Assembly: GCA_965200955.1 (NCBI GenBank)
Contig: OZ241742.1
Coordinates: 2,418,001-2,482,000, forward strand
Direction of reading: 5' to 3'
From: Bin80 sp026708685
GTDB taxonomy: Bacteria > Bacteroidota > Rhodothermia > Rhodothermales > Bin80
Length of the DNA stretch: 64,000 nucleotides
The notes below the pieces were generated by a model, which did not search any database, was not told where the DNA came from, and saw only the letters and a program-made list of their open reading frames with translations. The position numbers and the translations under genes were made by a program. Positions 29,401 to 38,699 of the stretch are shown one piece after another (within the stretch, counting starts at the first letter, position 1; every line of letters begins with the position of its first letter).

Positions 29401-32400
29401 CCACTCAGACTGGGTACGATTCCCAGCGGTGATGGTCAATTGCTCTAGGGGGGTGTAATCTACGATTAGTTCTGCTGTAGCCCCATCACTGGGATACGCC
29501 AAGGGAATCGTCACATCCTCAGTCAGAGGAAATGAAAGGATTGCCGTAATCTGTACCGATTCGCCCTCCACTATTGTATTGCGGTCTGCTGTGAGAGAGA
29601 TTTCTGCAGGTGGTGGGAGGTCGCCATCATCTTTAATGGTAACGGTCTGCGAATGGGGAGTGCCTAATTCAATGCCGTCCGGTTTTTGAAGAGTAATGCG
29701 AAAGGTTTCATCGGTTTCTGCAACGTCGTCATCTAAAATGGTCAGAGAATGCGATGCCGAGGTTGCATTGGCTACAATGGAGATCCTTTCAACAGGACGA
29801 AAATCCGAGGGCTCGGTCGTAATGTGCTCATAGCTGAGATTGATCGTCACAGGGTTGGGCAATGGGGCCGATAGCGTCACGGTGAGATTCGTCGTTTGGT
29901 TCTCGGTGACGGGGTTGGGGGCGACGGAGAGCTCAACGGTGGGACGAGTCGTGGGCCTCCCTTGATCTATGATCTTGACAGATACCGATGCTGACTCCCA
30001 CGGATGATTACCCCCTGTCGCGTTTAAGGTGAGCGTTTCCGTTTCGGAGATGAAGTCTTCATCCTGGAGTGCGGTAATGGTCACTTTCTGTGGGGTATTC
30101 CAAGTGGTAGATGTAAACGGAAGTTCAGTAGGAGATAGCTCTAATTCTGATTGAGATTGACGTTGAATCGTTATAGACACATCACCCGATGGGGATGCAC
30201 CCAATGAAACCATTATCGTTTTGGAGCTTCCTTCCCGAACATCAACCGATGTGGGCACTTGGACGGTTGCCCGATCGGTATCTGTGATGGTGATCTCTAC
30301 AGGAGAAGGAGTGCCTGAATCCATCAAAGGTGGTAAAGTGCCGAACTCGACCGTGAAGATTTCACTGCCTTCAAGAAGATCATCATCCATTGCACGAATG
30401 GTCATCTCCCCTTCTACCTCGCCAGCATCCATGACAATCTGTGCAGGTTGGCTCAATAGCTGGTAGTCATCAGAAGCACTGGCTGTGCCCGGAGTAACCA
30501 CCAAGGGGATCGTCACTTGATCTGATAAGACGCTGGATATCGTTGCTTTGACGATAACATCCTGCCCCTCATCCACAGGATTGGGAGATGCCGATAAGCT
30601 CACTTGTGGTCGTGAATCGTCCTCGTCAATGATCACTTTGATGGAGCCAGTAAACCCGTCGTACTCTGCACCACTTGCCAAAAGGTTGACGGTGATGACA
30701 TCTTCAATAGCATCATCATCATGCTTTGCCGATAAAATAACGATCTTCGGATCATTCCAGTCGGATGAAGTCGCTGTTTCATTCGGGGTAAATTGTAGCG
30801 TCGTCTTGTCCAATATTAGATCGGAATCTTCATGGCCAGTAATCACAACATCCACCGTATCGGATGGGCGCGTTCCAAGAAAGACTACAAAATCCTCCTC
30901 ATTCATTTCACCTTCAGGAACCCGAACCACAGGTTCAAACTTGAGACTCGGTTCATAGATCTCTGTCAGCTGAATCGTAAGGGATGTGGTCACATCGTCA
31001 TAGCCTCCACCACTTGCCGTTACGGTGACGGTCTCGGGTTCCACAGGTACGTCATCGTTATCCTTAGTGGCCGTTAACGTTACACTTTGGGGGGTATCAA
31101 ATGAAGCCGAAGGAAAGGTGATGGATGAAGGCGTGAAGAATAATTGTGCATTGTTTGGGCTGGGAATGGTCACGGTCACCTCATCGGTGGGCATCACCTT
31201 GAGGCGTAGACTTAAGTCAACCTCTGAACCCTCGTTGATCTGCACAGGGTTGGGAGTAATGATGACCTCTGCACCCGCTAGATCGTTATCAATGGAGGTA
31301 ACCTTGACATTACCGGTAATGCCATCATACCGACCTCCAGATGCACGCAATTGGAGGGTTTCGGTTTCTGATGTGGCATTATCATCTTCTAATGCCTTGA
31401 CGATTACGGTTTGAGGCTGATCCCAGTTCTGGACATCAAAGGTCAGAGAGTCCAAGCGATCATGTGAAAAGCTCACTGTGTTCTGAAACGCTGGAACCGC
31501 CACGCGTACCGTTTCGACAGGACGATCTAAAAGAGTGACGGTAAATGTTGAGGAGTCACCCTCGGCAATCGTCAGAGATGTTTCTGAGATATTGAGCCTT
31601 CCATCATCGTTAAATCTTAGGGCCATCTGGTATCGGCTATCATAACCATCTCCTTCAGTATCTACATTATATGTTTGCCCATACGGGGGACGTGTCACAC
31701 CATCATAGACCGCAGAAACCTTAAATGTTTTGGGTTGATTGAAGTTATCAGGGGTAAATTCCATACGACTTGGGGTAAACACAAAATTATGGCAGTTACG
31801 AGAACAGCCCGGAGTTATATGAACAATACCGATTGGCTTGTAGGGGAGCCAGACCTTGATTTCAAAGTATTCACCTTCTCTAAAAATGCGCCGATGGTTA
31901 CCGTAAAATCGGACACGGGAGGAATCCGAATTTTTTATCTTGAATTGATTATTGTCCTCGTTACAGTTTCCAGTTGTAGATGCAGTCAAAGTAAATAATG
32001 TATTAACCGAAGTACTCTGTACAATGCCGTCTTGAAGAGATTGTAACGTTACTTTCTGAGATGTACTCCAATTGGATGCAGAAAAGACCAATTCAGTCTT
32101 GTCAAAGAGGATCTCGCGTTGATGTCCATGATGGCGTTGGACAGACAACGTAACCGTCAAGTCGGATTCGGGTGCATCGGAGAGACTCACTACATAATAA
32201 AATTTATCGCCTTCTTGGTGGTCATCCACAATGTGAGTGTTAAATGTAATGGGATTACCAGTAGAATTTGATCGTTGAAGAATGATATTGCATTGGACAT
32301 CAGATTCATAGGGAAATCCTCGTAGAAGTGGATACGATTCAGTCTGTTCTGATGATGGGGGAGATAGTGATCTATCATTGATTGAATCATTCGACAACGT

Positions 32401-32577
32401 GACTTTTGAAGATTCTAAAGATGGTTTCTCATTAACATAGGTAAAGATTGACGATTCCATTACATTCGCATCGTGAATCTCCTTGCCATGACTGTCAATC
32501 ATCAACGCAAAAACGAAGCATAGATACGTCAAAAAGACCAACGATATAGAAGTAAATCGTGCTGTAAGGTGACACAT
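26416..32577 (-). CDS. Giant Calx-beta repeat surface protein with C-terminal outer-membrane barrel
   Basis: A 2053-residue protein. Residues 1-31 are a signal peptide. About residues 100-1640 hold more than ten Calx-beta-like modules of two alternating kinds. One has 'LTLTASGGGYDG'-type ends ('SGGGYDDVTTSLTI', 'ASGGRYDGITGNVKV'). The other is nearer to classical Calx-beta ('VNEGSEVDL', 'DDDVAETDETF'). The last ~390 residues repeat the C-terminus of the 1569-residue paralogue: 'AYTARFARTVSVQLTEALQE', two Cys ('CSA', 'LLSGC'), then a barrel starting 'GVWGRGAFRRF' and ending 'NVHSTLSY'. It is probably a calcium-stabilised surface stalk anchored by an autotransporter-like barrel. Its GC content in the 3' half is visibly higher than in its 5' end. 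Confidence 0.82.
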   Translation of the reverse strand: MCHLTARFTSISLVFLTYLCFVFALMIDSHGKEIHDANVMESSIFTYVNEKPSLESSKVTLSNDSINDRSLSPPSSEQTESYPLLRGFPYESDVQCNIILQRSNSTGNPITFNTHIVDDHQEGDKFYYVVSLSDAPESDLTVTLSVQRHHGHQREILFDKTELVFSASNWSTSQKVTLQSLQDGIVQSTSVNTLFTLTASTTGNCNEDNNQFKIKNSDSSRVRFYGNHRRIFREGEYFEIKVWLPYKPIGIVHITPGCSRNCHNFVFTPSRMEFTPDNFNQPKTFKVSAVYDGVTRPPYGQTYNVDTEGDGYDSRYQMALRFNDDGRLNISETSLTIAEGDSSTFTVTLLDRPVETVRVAVPAFQNTVSFSHDRLDSLTFDVQNWDQPQTVIVKALEDDNATSETETLQLRASGGRYDGITGNVKVTSIDNDLAGAEVIITPNPVQINEGSEVDLSLRLKVMPTDEVTVTIPSPNNAQLFFTPSSITFPSASFDTPQSVTLTATKDNDDVPVEPETVTVTASGGGYDDVTTSLTIQLTEIYEPSLKFEPVVRVPEGEMNEEDFVVFLGTRPSDTVDVVITGHEDSDLILDKTTLQFTPNETATSSDWNDPKIVILSAKHDDDAIEDVITVNLLASGAEYDGFTGSIKVIIDEDDSRPQVSLSASPNPVDEGQDVIVKATISSVLSDQVTIPLVVTPGTASASDDYQLLSQPAQIVMDAGEVEGEMTIRAMDDDLLEGSEIFTVEFGTLPPLMDSGTPSPVEITITDTDRATVQVPTSVDVREGSSKTIMVSLGASPSGDVSITIQRQSQSELELSPTELPFTSTTWNTPQKVTITALQDEDFISETETLTLNATGGNHPWESASVSVKIIDQGRPTTRPTVELSVAPNPVTENQTTNLTVTLSAPLPNPVTINLSYEHITTEPSDFRPVERISIVANATSASHSLTILDDDVAETDETFRITLQKPDGIELGTPHSQTVTIKDDGDLPPPAEISLTADRNTIVEGESVQITAILSFPLTEDVTIPLAYPSDGATAELIVDYTPLEQLTITAGNRTQSEWIQTTMDNLVEANETFIVSLGALPSDVRNGRPLFQEITIIDRDEAIIEAPSLVELLEGQQKTIQVSLTAIPSNDVSIVMGGYDPSKLTVSPSALEFSPDQWDDPMEVTLTALQDDDLIPDQVTLKLTAAGSEYTGVTHEIQVFITDDDDAGLVVPSSVVIQEGDTESFGVRLAQIPTKTVTVTISGYSGTDLILQSSNVLTFSTSDWDQDQMVELFAQEDPDANEEDPVSLILSASGGGYSLSETVTVTIVEKDPKGILVEPSSLTITEGASGRLSASLLSEPFGDVLITLSGYESTDITVTPPSISFTPLDWARSQDVTLQSVKDANLTDEVVTLRLTASGGRYDGQQKEVLVTIEDEGLPKITIFNSEANEQDGVISLPLELSHSSDKVVTVQYSSAGQTADEGVDYTASRGIVIFDPGGTRGVVQLAILDDDQPEDDETFIVTLSNASNATIARPSATAKILDNDGGVPTIMIEDATASQDAHAVMFDLYLSHPSPDPVFLHYRTADGSAIGGEDYAQQSGQVTFPAGSVHATIEVPLLRKEFHGQEETFFVELESTTSAKMDKAIATATLSKQPTESDIAISAYTARFARTVSVQLTEALQERLQPTGSTCSAAQHVESTRLWDPASSWTPSLGELLSGCRVSTTASSGHIGVWGRGAFRRFHGGTDRDVTLRGDVSTAMIGTDYRWSTGWLAGVMVAHSQSSGTFKDSEDDGSIDADLTGIYPYMSYAASDWKVWMSAGYGWGDAEVSNLREDLTSRFGAVGLKGHLASVRTSRLSYFGDVLLTDVEMKSHGDRAEVVRVRLGVESTFQISRGWTPYVEANMRQDGGDAETGIGLELGGGLRINHPDWNLRGEIRSQGLVIHSADGFTEWGLSGSIQVGRSHDGWMIRVRPSYGRNHGPSLHQQWAVMDSTPSVPGMYRTEMEFGYGIPMRKGTARSFVGLTQRPSGHMVRLGGELRPTDWVSISVSGLAHHQASTLGGISLNVHSTLSY

Positions 32578-32856
32578 CTCAAAGTAAATCTGAATGAATC
32601 AAAAACGTTAAACTTCAGGAAGCTCCAAGCACTAACAAAATCAATGGAGTCAATTACATCATCAAAGGAAAAGCAAGATCAGGGCAAACAACATACTAAA
32701 ATATGGATGGTATTAAGAGATGGACAAAGTGTTCCAAGAGCGGACAGTTCATGAACCTTAGACACTTACAGTCTTGATTGGCTTCCTACTGGTTGAGAGG
32801 TATTTGATCGTAATGTCGTAAATTCGCATCTTAGATTTACAAGAATCAACCGAATC

Positions 32857-34035
32857 ATGAATAGCAAACAATGTTGTATTAGCCTCATTGGATCTACGGG
32901 TTCAATTGGAACGCAGTGTCTAGACATTGTAGAACGAAATCCTGATCGATTATGCGTAGTAGCATTGAGTGCACACGGTAGTGTTGATGTGATCGAACGT
33001 CAGGCACGCAAGTACCAGCCCAAGATGGTTGCCCTGGTGGACGAGTCCAAGGCGGATCTACTTCAAAAGGAACTGAAGGATTCGGATATTGAAGTTCTTT
33101 CTGGTGATCAGGGGGTTTGTACATGTGCATCACATCCTGATGCGGACATTGTATTGGGTGCCGCAACTGGAATCGCAGGGCTTCAGTCTGTTCTGTCGGC
33201 TCTCTCCGCTGGGAAAATTCTGGCTCTGGCGAACAAGGAAACACTGGTGGCAGCAGGTGATCTCGCTATGAAAACCGCACGAAAACATAACGCCACTATG
33301 ATTCCAGTCGATAGTGAACATTCCGCTGTTTTTCAATGTCTGGAAAACAATGGGGTGGACCATGTTGAAAAGATCCTTCTTACCGCCTCGGGAGGGCCTT
33401 TCCGAGAAACAGACATAGCTGACTTAGAAAAGATTACCCCGCAACAGGCACTGAAACATCCGAACTGGAGTATGGGGCCCAAAGTAACCATAGATTCGGC
33501 AACCATGATGAACAAGGGACTGGAAGTGATTGAAGCCTACTGGCTCTTTGGAGTGGATAAAGATCAGATTGACATCGTGGTACATCCCCAATCCATTGTG
33601 CATTCCATGGTTCTGTTTACCGATGGATCCATGAAGGCACAACTCAGCCTGCCAGACATGAGACTTCCCATTCAATATGCTCTCACCTATCCTGATCGAT
33701 GGCCCTTCCCCGAAGGGCGCGTGGATTGGAAAGCCCCCCAGACCTTACATTTTCATCCTCCAGATGTAGAAAAATTCCCATGTTTGTGCTTGGCCCGCAG
33801 AGCACTAGATGTCGGTGGGAGTGCTCCTGCTGTCTTAAATGCCGCTAACGAAGTGGCCGTGAGTCTGTTTTTAAAGGATGAAATCAAATTTATGCAGATT
33901 CCCAAACTCATTGAAAATGCACTGGATCACCTGACGGCCCCCTCGCCCAAAACGTATGAAGAGGTCGTACAAGTTGATCAGAAAGCAAGAAATTACGTTT
34001 TCGATGCCGCAAAAAGGAACACATTTTTCCTGTAG
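32857..34035 (+). CDS. dxr: 1-deoxy-D-xylulose 5-phosphate reductoisomerase
   Basis: A 392-residue enzyme of the MEP isoprenoid pathway, converting DXP to MEP with NADPH. The N-terminal nucleotide site is 'LIGSTGSIGTQCLDIVERNP' at about residues 10-29. The metal and substrate region has 'ALANKETLVAAG', 'PVDSEHSAVFQC' (acidic ligands), 'LTASGGPFR' and 'HPNWSMGPKVTIDSATMMNK' followed by 'GLEVIEA'. Length is normal. It opens the plus-strand envelope cluster, with rseP starting 35 bases after its stop, the usual dxr-rseP order. Confidence 0.96.
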   Translation: MNSKQCCISLIGSTGSIGTQCLDIVERNPDRLCVVALSAHGSVDVIERQARKYQPKMVALVDESKADLLQKELKDSDIEVLSGDQGVCTCASHPDADIVLGAATGIAGLQSVLSALSAGKILALANKETLVAAGDLAMKTARKHNATMIPVDSEHSAVFQCLENNGVDHVEKILLTASGGPFRETDIADLEKITPQQALKHPNWSMGPKVTIDSATMMNKGLEVIEAYWLFGVDKDQIDIVVHPQSIVHSMVLFTDGSMKAQLSLPDMRLPIQYALTYPDRWPFPEGRVDWKAPQTLHFHPPDVEKFPCLCLARRALDVGGSAPAVLNAANEVAVSLFLKDEIKFMQIPKLIENALDHLTAPSPKTYEEVVQVDQKARNYVFDAAKRNTFFL

Positions 34036-34070
34036 AGTATACCCCATCCGAACAATAACTGGTACATTCT

Positions 34071-35486
34071 GTGGATATACTTTGGATTCTCTTTACATTT
34101 ATTCCCGCCCTCATGATTCTCGTGTTCGTTCACGAGCTCGGTCATTTTTGGGCGGCGCGGGCATTTGGAATGCGGGTGGATCGCTTCTCGATCGGTTTCC
34201 CTCCGAATGTACTTAAAAAACGTTTCGGCCAGACAGAATATGTCCTTGGCATTACCCCTCTTGGTGGGTATGTGAAGATTGCCGGAATGATTGATGAAAG
34301 TCTTGATACCGATTTTCAAGAGACAGAGCCGCAACCTGATGAGTATCGCTCCAAACCTCTGTGGCAACGTATGATTGTCATCACTGCGGGGGTGGTGATG
34401 AATGTTATTTTAGCAGGCGTCATTTTTTTCTTTCTGACTTGGATCTATGGGGATGATCGGTATACTCAAACTGCGGATGGCTCGGTCTTTGTTGCTGATA
34501 GTTCGATCGCTTCATTAGATATTGGAATGCAAACAGGTGATCGGGTTATTGCGATTGGAGGTGTTCCTTTTGAATCTATCCTGCGTAGCGGACCCTTTTC
34601 TATGCTCATGGAAGATGATCTGATGTTTGAAGTGGAACGTAACGGTCGGAGGCTCTCCCTTCAAGGACCTGAGAATATCATGACTCGTCTTCAAGAACTC
34701 CAAAATGGTGGTATTAGTGGGTTAGGGATCTATAATTCGCCGAGTACGATTGGTTTCATTGAAGAGGGTAAACCTGCTGATATAGCCGGATTGCAGGTCG
34801 GTGATCACGTCATAGAGATCAATCAAGTTCCAGTCGATTATTGGCCCCAACTCTTAGAACAGATTCACGGCTCCAATGGAGACTCTCTACGCATAAAATA
34901 TGTCCGAGAGACCGATGCAGGGTCTCGTGAATACGACACGGTTGTAATTCCTGAGATGAATGCTAACTGTGATTTTGTGATCGGAATTGGTATCAGTCAG
35001 ACTCCTATTGATTTTGGTCCGTTTGAATCAGCATCCATTGCATGGAGCAGTACATGGGATAACACTCGGGCTATTGTGATCGGTCTATGGCGCATCGCCT
35101 CTGGCAAAGATAGTGTCAGGGAGAATCTCGGTGGACCTGTCATGGTTGCGAATATTATTGGTGAAGCTGCCAGTGGTGGAGCTCGTCCGTTTTGGTTCAT
35201 TGTTGCTTTGCTATCCATTACTCTGGCGATCATCAATATCCTACCGATTCCCGTCTTAGATGGTGGTCACTTGGCCTTCCTCATCTATGAGTTATTTGCC
35301 CGAAAGGAGCCACCGTTAAAGGTTCGGATGTTCCTTCAGCAAGCGGGGATGATCCTACTTTTGATTTTCATGTCCTTTCTAATCATCAATGATATAGTCC
35401 GTGCCGTCAATTCACGAGGCGAGTCTGATGTCATTGAGCCGCCTCCAACATGTGAAGTCAGTCAAGTTGAACAAGTGAACCAATAA
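34071..35486 (+). CDS. rseP: RseP site-2 intramembrane metalloprotease
   Basis: A 471-residue inner-membrane protease starting at GTG. The zinc motif is 'HELGH' at residues 21-25 inside the first membrane segment, and the second catalytic element 'PVLDGGH' is near residue 395 with its own membrane segments. One PDZ-like domain is seen around residues 230-270 ('PADIAGLQVGDHVIEIN'), with an earlier one near residue 145 ('IASLDIGMQTGDRVIAIGG'). The family trims membrane-anchored anti-sigma factors and signal peptide remnants. The position between dxr and bamA is classical. Confidence 0.94.
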   Translation: MDILWILFTFIPALMILVFVHELGHFWAARAFGMRVDRFSIGFPPNVLKKRFGQTEYVLGITPLGGYVKIAGMIDESLDTDFQETEPQPDEYRSKPLWQRMIVITAGVVMNVILAGVIFFFLTWIYGDDRYTQTADGSVFVADSSIASLDIGMQTGDRVIAIGGVPFESILRSGPFSMLMEDDLMFEVERNGRRLSLQGPENIMTRLQELQNGGISGLGIYNSPSTIGFIEEGKPADIAGLQVGDHVIEINQVPVDYWPQLLEQIHGSNGDSLRIKYVRETDAGSREYDTVVIPEMNANCDFVIGIGISQTPIDFGPFESASIAWSSTWDNTRAIVIGLWRIASGKDSVRENLGGPVMVANIIGEAASGGARPFWFIVALLSITLAIINILPIPVLDGGHLAFLIYELFARKEPPLKVRMFLQQAGMILLLIFMSFLIINDIVRAVNSRGESDVIEPPPTCEVSQVEQVNQ

Positions 35487-35609
35487 TTCTATGGTTCTAT
35501 ACGATCCGATCACTCTTGATCGTTTATGGAAGCATAGAAACAAATGTATGGTCTATTCGTTTGACCACAGATGTATGACTTTTTCCCATATTTCACTCCT
35601 TCTTCATCT

Positions 35610-38114
35610 ATGATGCGGATCCTATTTGGAATACTCATTACAGTTTTTGGTGTGCACGGAGGGTTTGCACAGGGGTTTTCATCCACTCCTTCTACCAGTT
35701 TTGCATCCTTGACTTCCGATGAAATCGAGATTCTTGGCATTACGGTTGACGGTGTCAAAACCGAAAGCATGCAGAATTTCGCTATTCGCAGTAGTGGGTT
35801 GACGGTTGGTCAAAAAGTCACTTTTCCGAATGATCCCGCGATTTCCGAAGCCATCCGCAATCTGTATCGTTTGAAAGTGTTCTCAGATGTGAAGATTGTT
35901 GAAGAAAATCGAGTGGAGGAGGGGGTCTTTTTGATGATTCAGCTCACCGAAGAGCCCCAGTTGGCTGATTTCACTTTCTCAGGAATCAAGAGAAGTGACC
36001 GACGTAAACTTAGCGAAGAAATTCCACTCTTCAAGGGAACGCGGGTGCGCCCCGCTGATCTTGAGATATCAGTACAGGTCATCAAAGACTACTTTGATGA
36101 AAAAGGATTCCCGCTTGCAGATGTCACCATTACCGAGAGTCCCGGCCCAGACAATACTATTAATGTTGACTTTGCTGTCAATAGAGGGGAGAAAGTGAGA
36201 ATTCGGAGAGTATTAATATCGGGCAATGAAAATATTAGTAATCGTTCTGTTCGGCGAAAGCTTAAGAACACCAAACCCAGACTCCCTCTCTTTTTCTGGC
36301 GTAAGGCTCGTTTTGATCCAATGGAATATGAAGAAGATAAGGTGAATGTGATCAATCACTATAATTCCAAAGGATTTTACGATGCCCGCATTGTTGCAGA
36401 TTCTGTCTGGCTTGAAACCATCAATGGCAAACCCAGCAAAGTGGTCTCACTGGAGATTCATGAGGGCCCCAAATATCATGTACGAAATATTGAGTGGGAA
36501 GGCAATACTGTATATAACGACGAAGTGTTAACCTCTTCACTTGGCATTGAAGCGGGAGATGTCTATAATGCAGATCGGATTGACAAGAATCTCTACGGCA
36601 ATCAGTCAAGCAGTGATGTCTCTAGTCTATATATGAACCGTGGGCATATGCTTTTTCGAGTCCAGCCCGAAGTGCAAGTGGTTGAGGGTGATTCTCTTGA
36701 TCTATCGTACGATTTATATGAAGGGGACATTTTTAGTTTTGGAGATATTTCCATTGCTGGAAACGACAAGACCAAAGAACATGTGGTTCGCCGTGAACTC
36801 TATACGATTCCAGGACAGACCTTCAGCCGGGAGTTGATTCAAGAGACGATTCGGCGTCTGTCTCAGCTAAAGTATTTTAATCAAGAGAAGCTCGGAGCTG
36901 GGCCATCTATTGATCTTGATCAGGAAAACAAAAAAGTGGATCTCGTCTACAACCTTGAAGAGGTGGGAAGTGACCAGCTGGAGTTGAGTGGTACCTATGG
37001 TAGGTTTGGAGTCATTTTGATGTTGCGTTTTGGGTTCAACAATTTCAGTGCCCAAGACCTGTTCAAACCCAGTGCATGGAGACCACTTCCCTCTGGGGAT
37101 GGCCAGCAACTTTCGGTCAGTCTGCAAACCAGTGGGAGGCAGTATCAAAGTTATTCACTCGGATTCACCGAGCCATGGTTGAATGGTCGGCCCACTCCCG
37201 TTGGTTTTCAGGTCTCCCACTCCAGATTCCGGGGTATTGGGTTTTATGGGTACAATTCCCTGCTCAACAATAGTCAGCGAGATAGCAATTTGAGATTTTC
37301 AAATACCGCTGCTCGCGTTTTCTATGAACAGCGGTTACAATGGCCGGATGATAAATTTAGCACCAGTACCTCATTGGGGTATCAATTTTACTCCAATGTG
37401 AACTATACTTCTGCCCTCCCCAGTGGGCAGAGTCAGCAGATCACCCTACGTCAGGGGCTGAGTCGTAGCTCGTTGGATCATCCGATTTTTCCAACCATAG
37501 GTTCCACTCTGCTCTTGTCTGGTGAAGTTGCTCTACCCATTTCAGATTTTATTCAGTACCACAAGTGGAAGCTCAATACCTCGTGGAATGTCCCCATCCT
37601 CCGTAAATTGACCGCCAGTTTTTCAGCTGATTTCGGATACATTGGTTCACTCACTGGCGATGATGTTCTGTTTGAGCGTTACATCGTTGGTGGCTCACCC
37701 TTTGATGTACAGGGATATCGGACCAACTTTGGAAAAGACATTATCTACATGCGAGGTTATCCATCCCGAGTTCTTGGTCCACGAAGAGGGAATGAGGCAA
37801 TTGGTGGGCGTATTCTCAATAAATTCACATCTGAACTACGATTGCTTGCGGTTCAATCCCCACAGCTAACAGCTGCTCCATACCTTTTCATGGACGCTGC
37901 CAATACTTGGGATCGGATTCAAACGTACAATCCAAACCAACTGTATCGTTCTGCAGGACTCGGTGCTAGACTCTTTCTTCCCATTCTTGGAATGCTTGAG
38001 ATTGCGTATGGATATAACTTTGACGAGTTTACCCCAATTGGAGCACAAAATTCTAATCATAATGGCTCAAGAAGATGGTTCTTCCAATTTACCATCGGAC
38101 AGGGGTTTAACTAA
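35610..38114 (+). CDS. bamA: Outer-membrane protein assembly factor BamA
   Basis: An outer-membrane Omp85 protein of about 833 residues from the ATG at 35610 (an upstream ATG at 35571 puts extra residues before the signal peptide). The signal peptide ends near 'VHGGFAQ'. Five POTRA domains span roughly residues 50-430 ('ITVDGVKTESMQNFAIRSSG', 'FSGIKRSDRRKLSEEIPLFK', 'VLISGNENISNRSVRRKLKN', 'IEWEGNTVYNDEVLTSSLGI' and 'ISIAGNDKTKEHVVRRELYT'). The barrel follows, with a 'VQGYR' motif in the substrate gate region, and ends 'FQFTIGQGFN'. It folds barrels such as the TonB receptors and Calx-beta proteins seen here. Confidence 0.95.
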   Translation: MMRILFGILITVFGVHGGFAQGFSSTPSTSFASLTSDEIEILGITVDGVKTESMQNFAIRSSGLTVGQKVTFPNDPAISEAIRNLYRLKVFSDVKIVEENRVEEGVFLMIQLTEEPQLADFTFSGIKRSDRRKLSEEIPLFKGTRVRPADLEISVQVIKDYFDEKGFPLADVTITESPGPDNTINVDFAVNRGEKVRIRRVLISGNENISNRSVRRKLKNTKPRLPLFFWRKARFDPMEYEEDKVNVINHYNSKGFYDARIVADSVWLETINGKPSKVVSLEIHEGPKYHVRNIEWEGNTVYNDEVLTSSLGIEAGDVYNADRIDKNLYGNQSSSDVSSLYMNRGHMLFRVQPEVQVVEGDSLDLSYDLYEGDIFSFGDISIAGNDKTKEHVVRRELYTIPGQTFSRELIQETIRRLSQLKYFNQEKLGAGPSIDLDQENKKVDLVYNLEEVGSDQLELSGTYGRFGVILMLRFGFNNFSAQDLFKPSAWRPLPSGDGQQLSVSLQTSGRQYQSYSLGFTEPWLNGRPTPVGFQVSHSRFRGIGFYGYNSLLNNSQRDSNLRFSNTAARVFYEQRLQWPDDKFSTSTSLGYQFYSNVNYTSALPSGQSQQITLRQGLSRSSLDHPIFPTIGSTLLLSGEVALPISDFIQYHKWKLNTSWNVPILRKLTASFSADFGYIGSLTGDDVLFERYIVGGSPFDVQGYRTNFGKDIIYMRGYPSRVLGPRRGNEAIGGRILNKFTSELRLLAVQSPQLTAAPYLFMDAANTWDRIQTYNPNQLYRSAGLGARLFLPILGMLEIAYGYNFDEFTPIGAQNSNHNGSRRWFFQFTIGQGFN

Positions 38115-38131
38115 TCCACGGATATTCAATC

Positions 38132-38674
38132 ATGACCATCAGAGTATTGTTTCCTGTACTGCTCCTTACTGCGTTGACGATCTCTTCGGCACATGCTCAG
38201 CATAAAATCGCCTATGTTGATTCCGAGCGCATCTACAGTAGTTTCCCAGAGTTTTCTACAGCTCAACAATCTCTGGACAGGACTGCACAGCAGTGGGAAC
38301 AGGAGATTGAGCAACGTCAGGATGAGCTGGATGAAATGTTCCAGGAGTATCAGGCACGAGAACTTTTGTACACATCTGATTCTCGCCAGCAAAAGCAGAA
38401 TGAAATTATTGCAGCCGAGGAAGAACTTGAACGTTTACGGATGCAGTACTTTGGCCCCGAAGGGCAGCTTTTTCAGCAACAAGAACAGATTCTGCGTCCC
38501 ATTCAGGAAAAGGTTTTGATTGCCATTGAAGAGGTGGCACAGGCAGATGATTTTGATTACGTATTTGATCGTAGTGGAGATTTTGTGTTTCTCTATACCA
38601 ATCAAAGCCTTGATATCACCGACTTAGTTCTTGAGGAGCTTGGGATTGATGTATCCCGAAACACCCGACAGTAA
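38132..38674 (+). CDS. OmpH/Skp-like periplasmic chaperone 1
   Basis: A 180-residue protein with a signal peptide (about 1-22, ending SAHAQ), then 'KIAYVDSERIYSSFPEFSTA', the standard OmpH start, and a long coiled-coil arm (residues 45-115). The C-terminus ends 'DYVFDRSGDFVFLY' then 'DITDLVLEELGI', as in the family. Skp trimers carry unfolded outer-membrane proteins to BamA. It begins 17 bases after bamA and overlaps the frame of the second OmpH gene slightly. Confidence 0.9.
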   Translation: MTIRVLFPVLLLTALTISSAHAQHKIAYVDSERIYSSFPEFSTAQQSLDRTAQQWEQEIEQRQDELDEMFQEYQARELLYTSDSRQQKQNEIIAAEEELERLRMQYFGPEGQLFQQQEQILRPIQEKVLIAIEEVAQADDFDYVFDRSGDFVFLYTNQSLDITDLVLEELGIDVSRNTRQ

Positions 38675-38699
38675 GATTCACATTTTAACTATATCGTCC

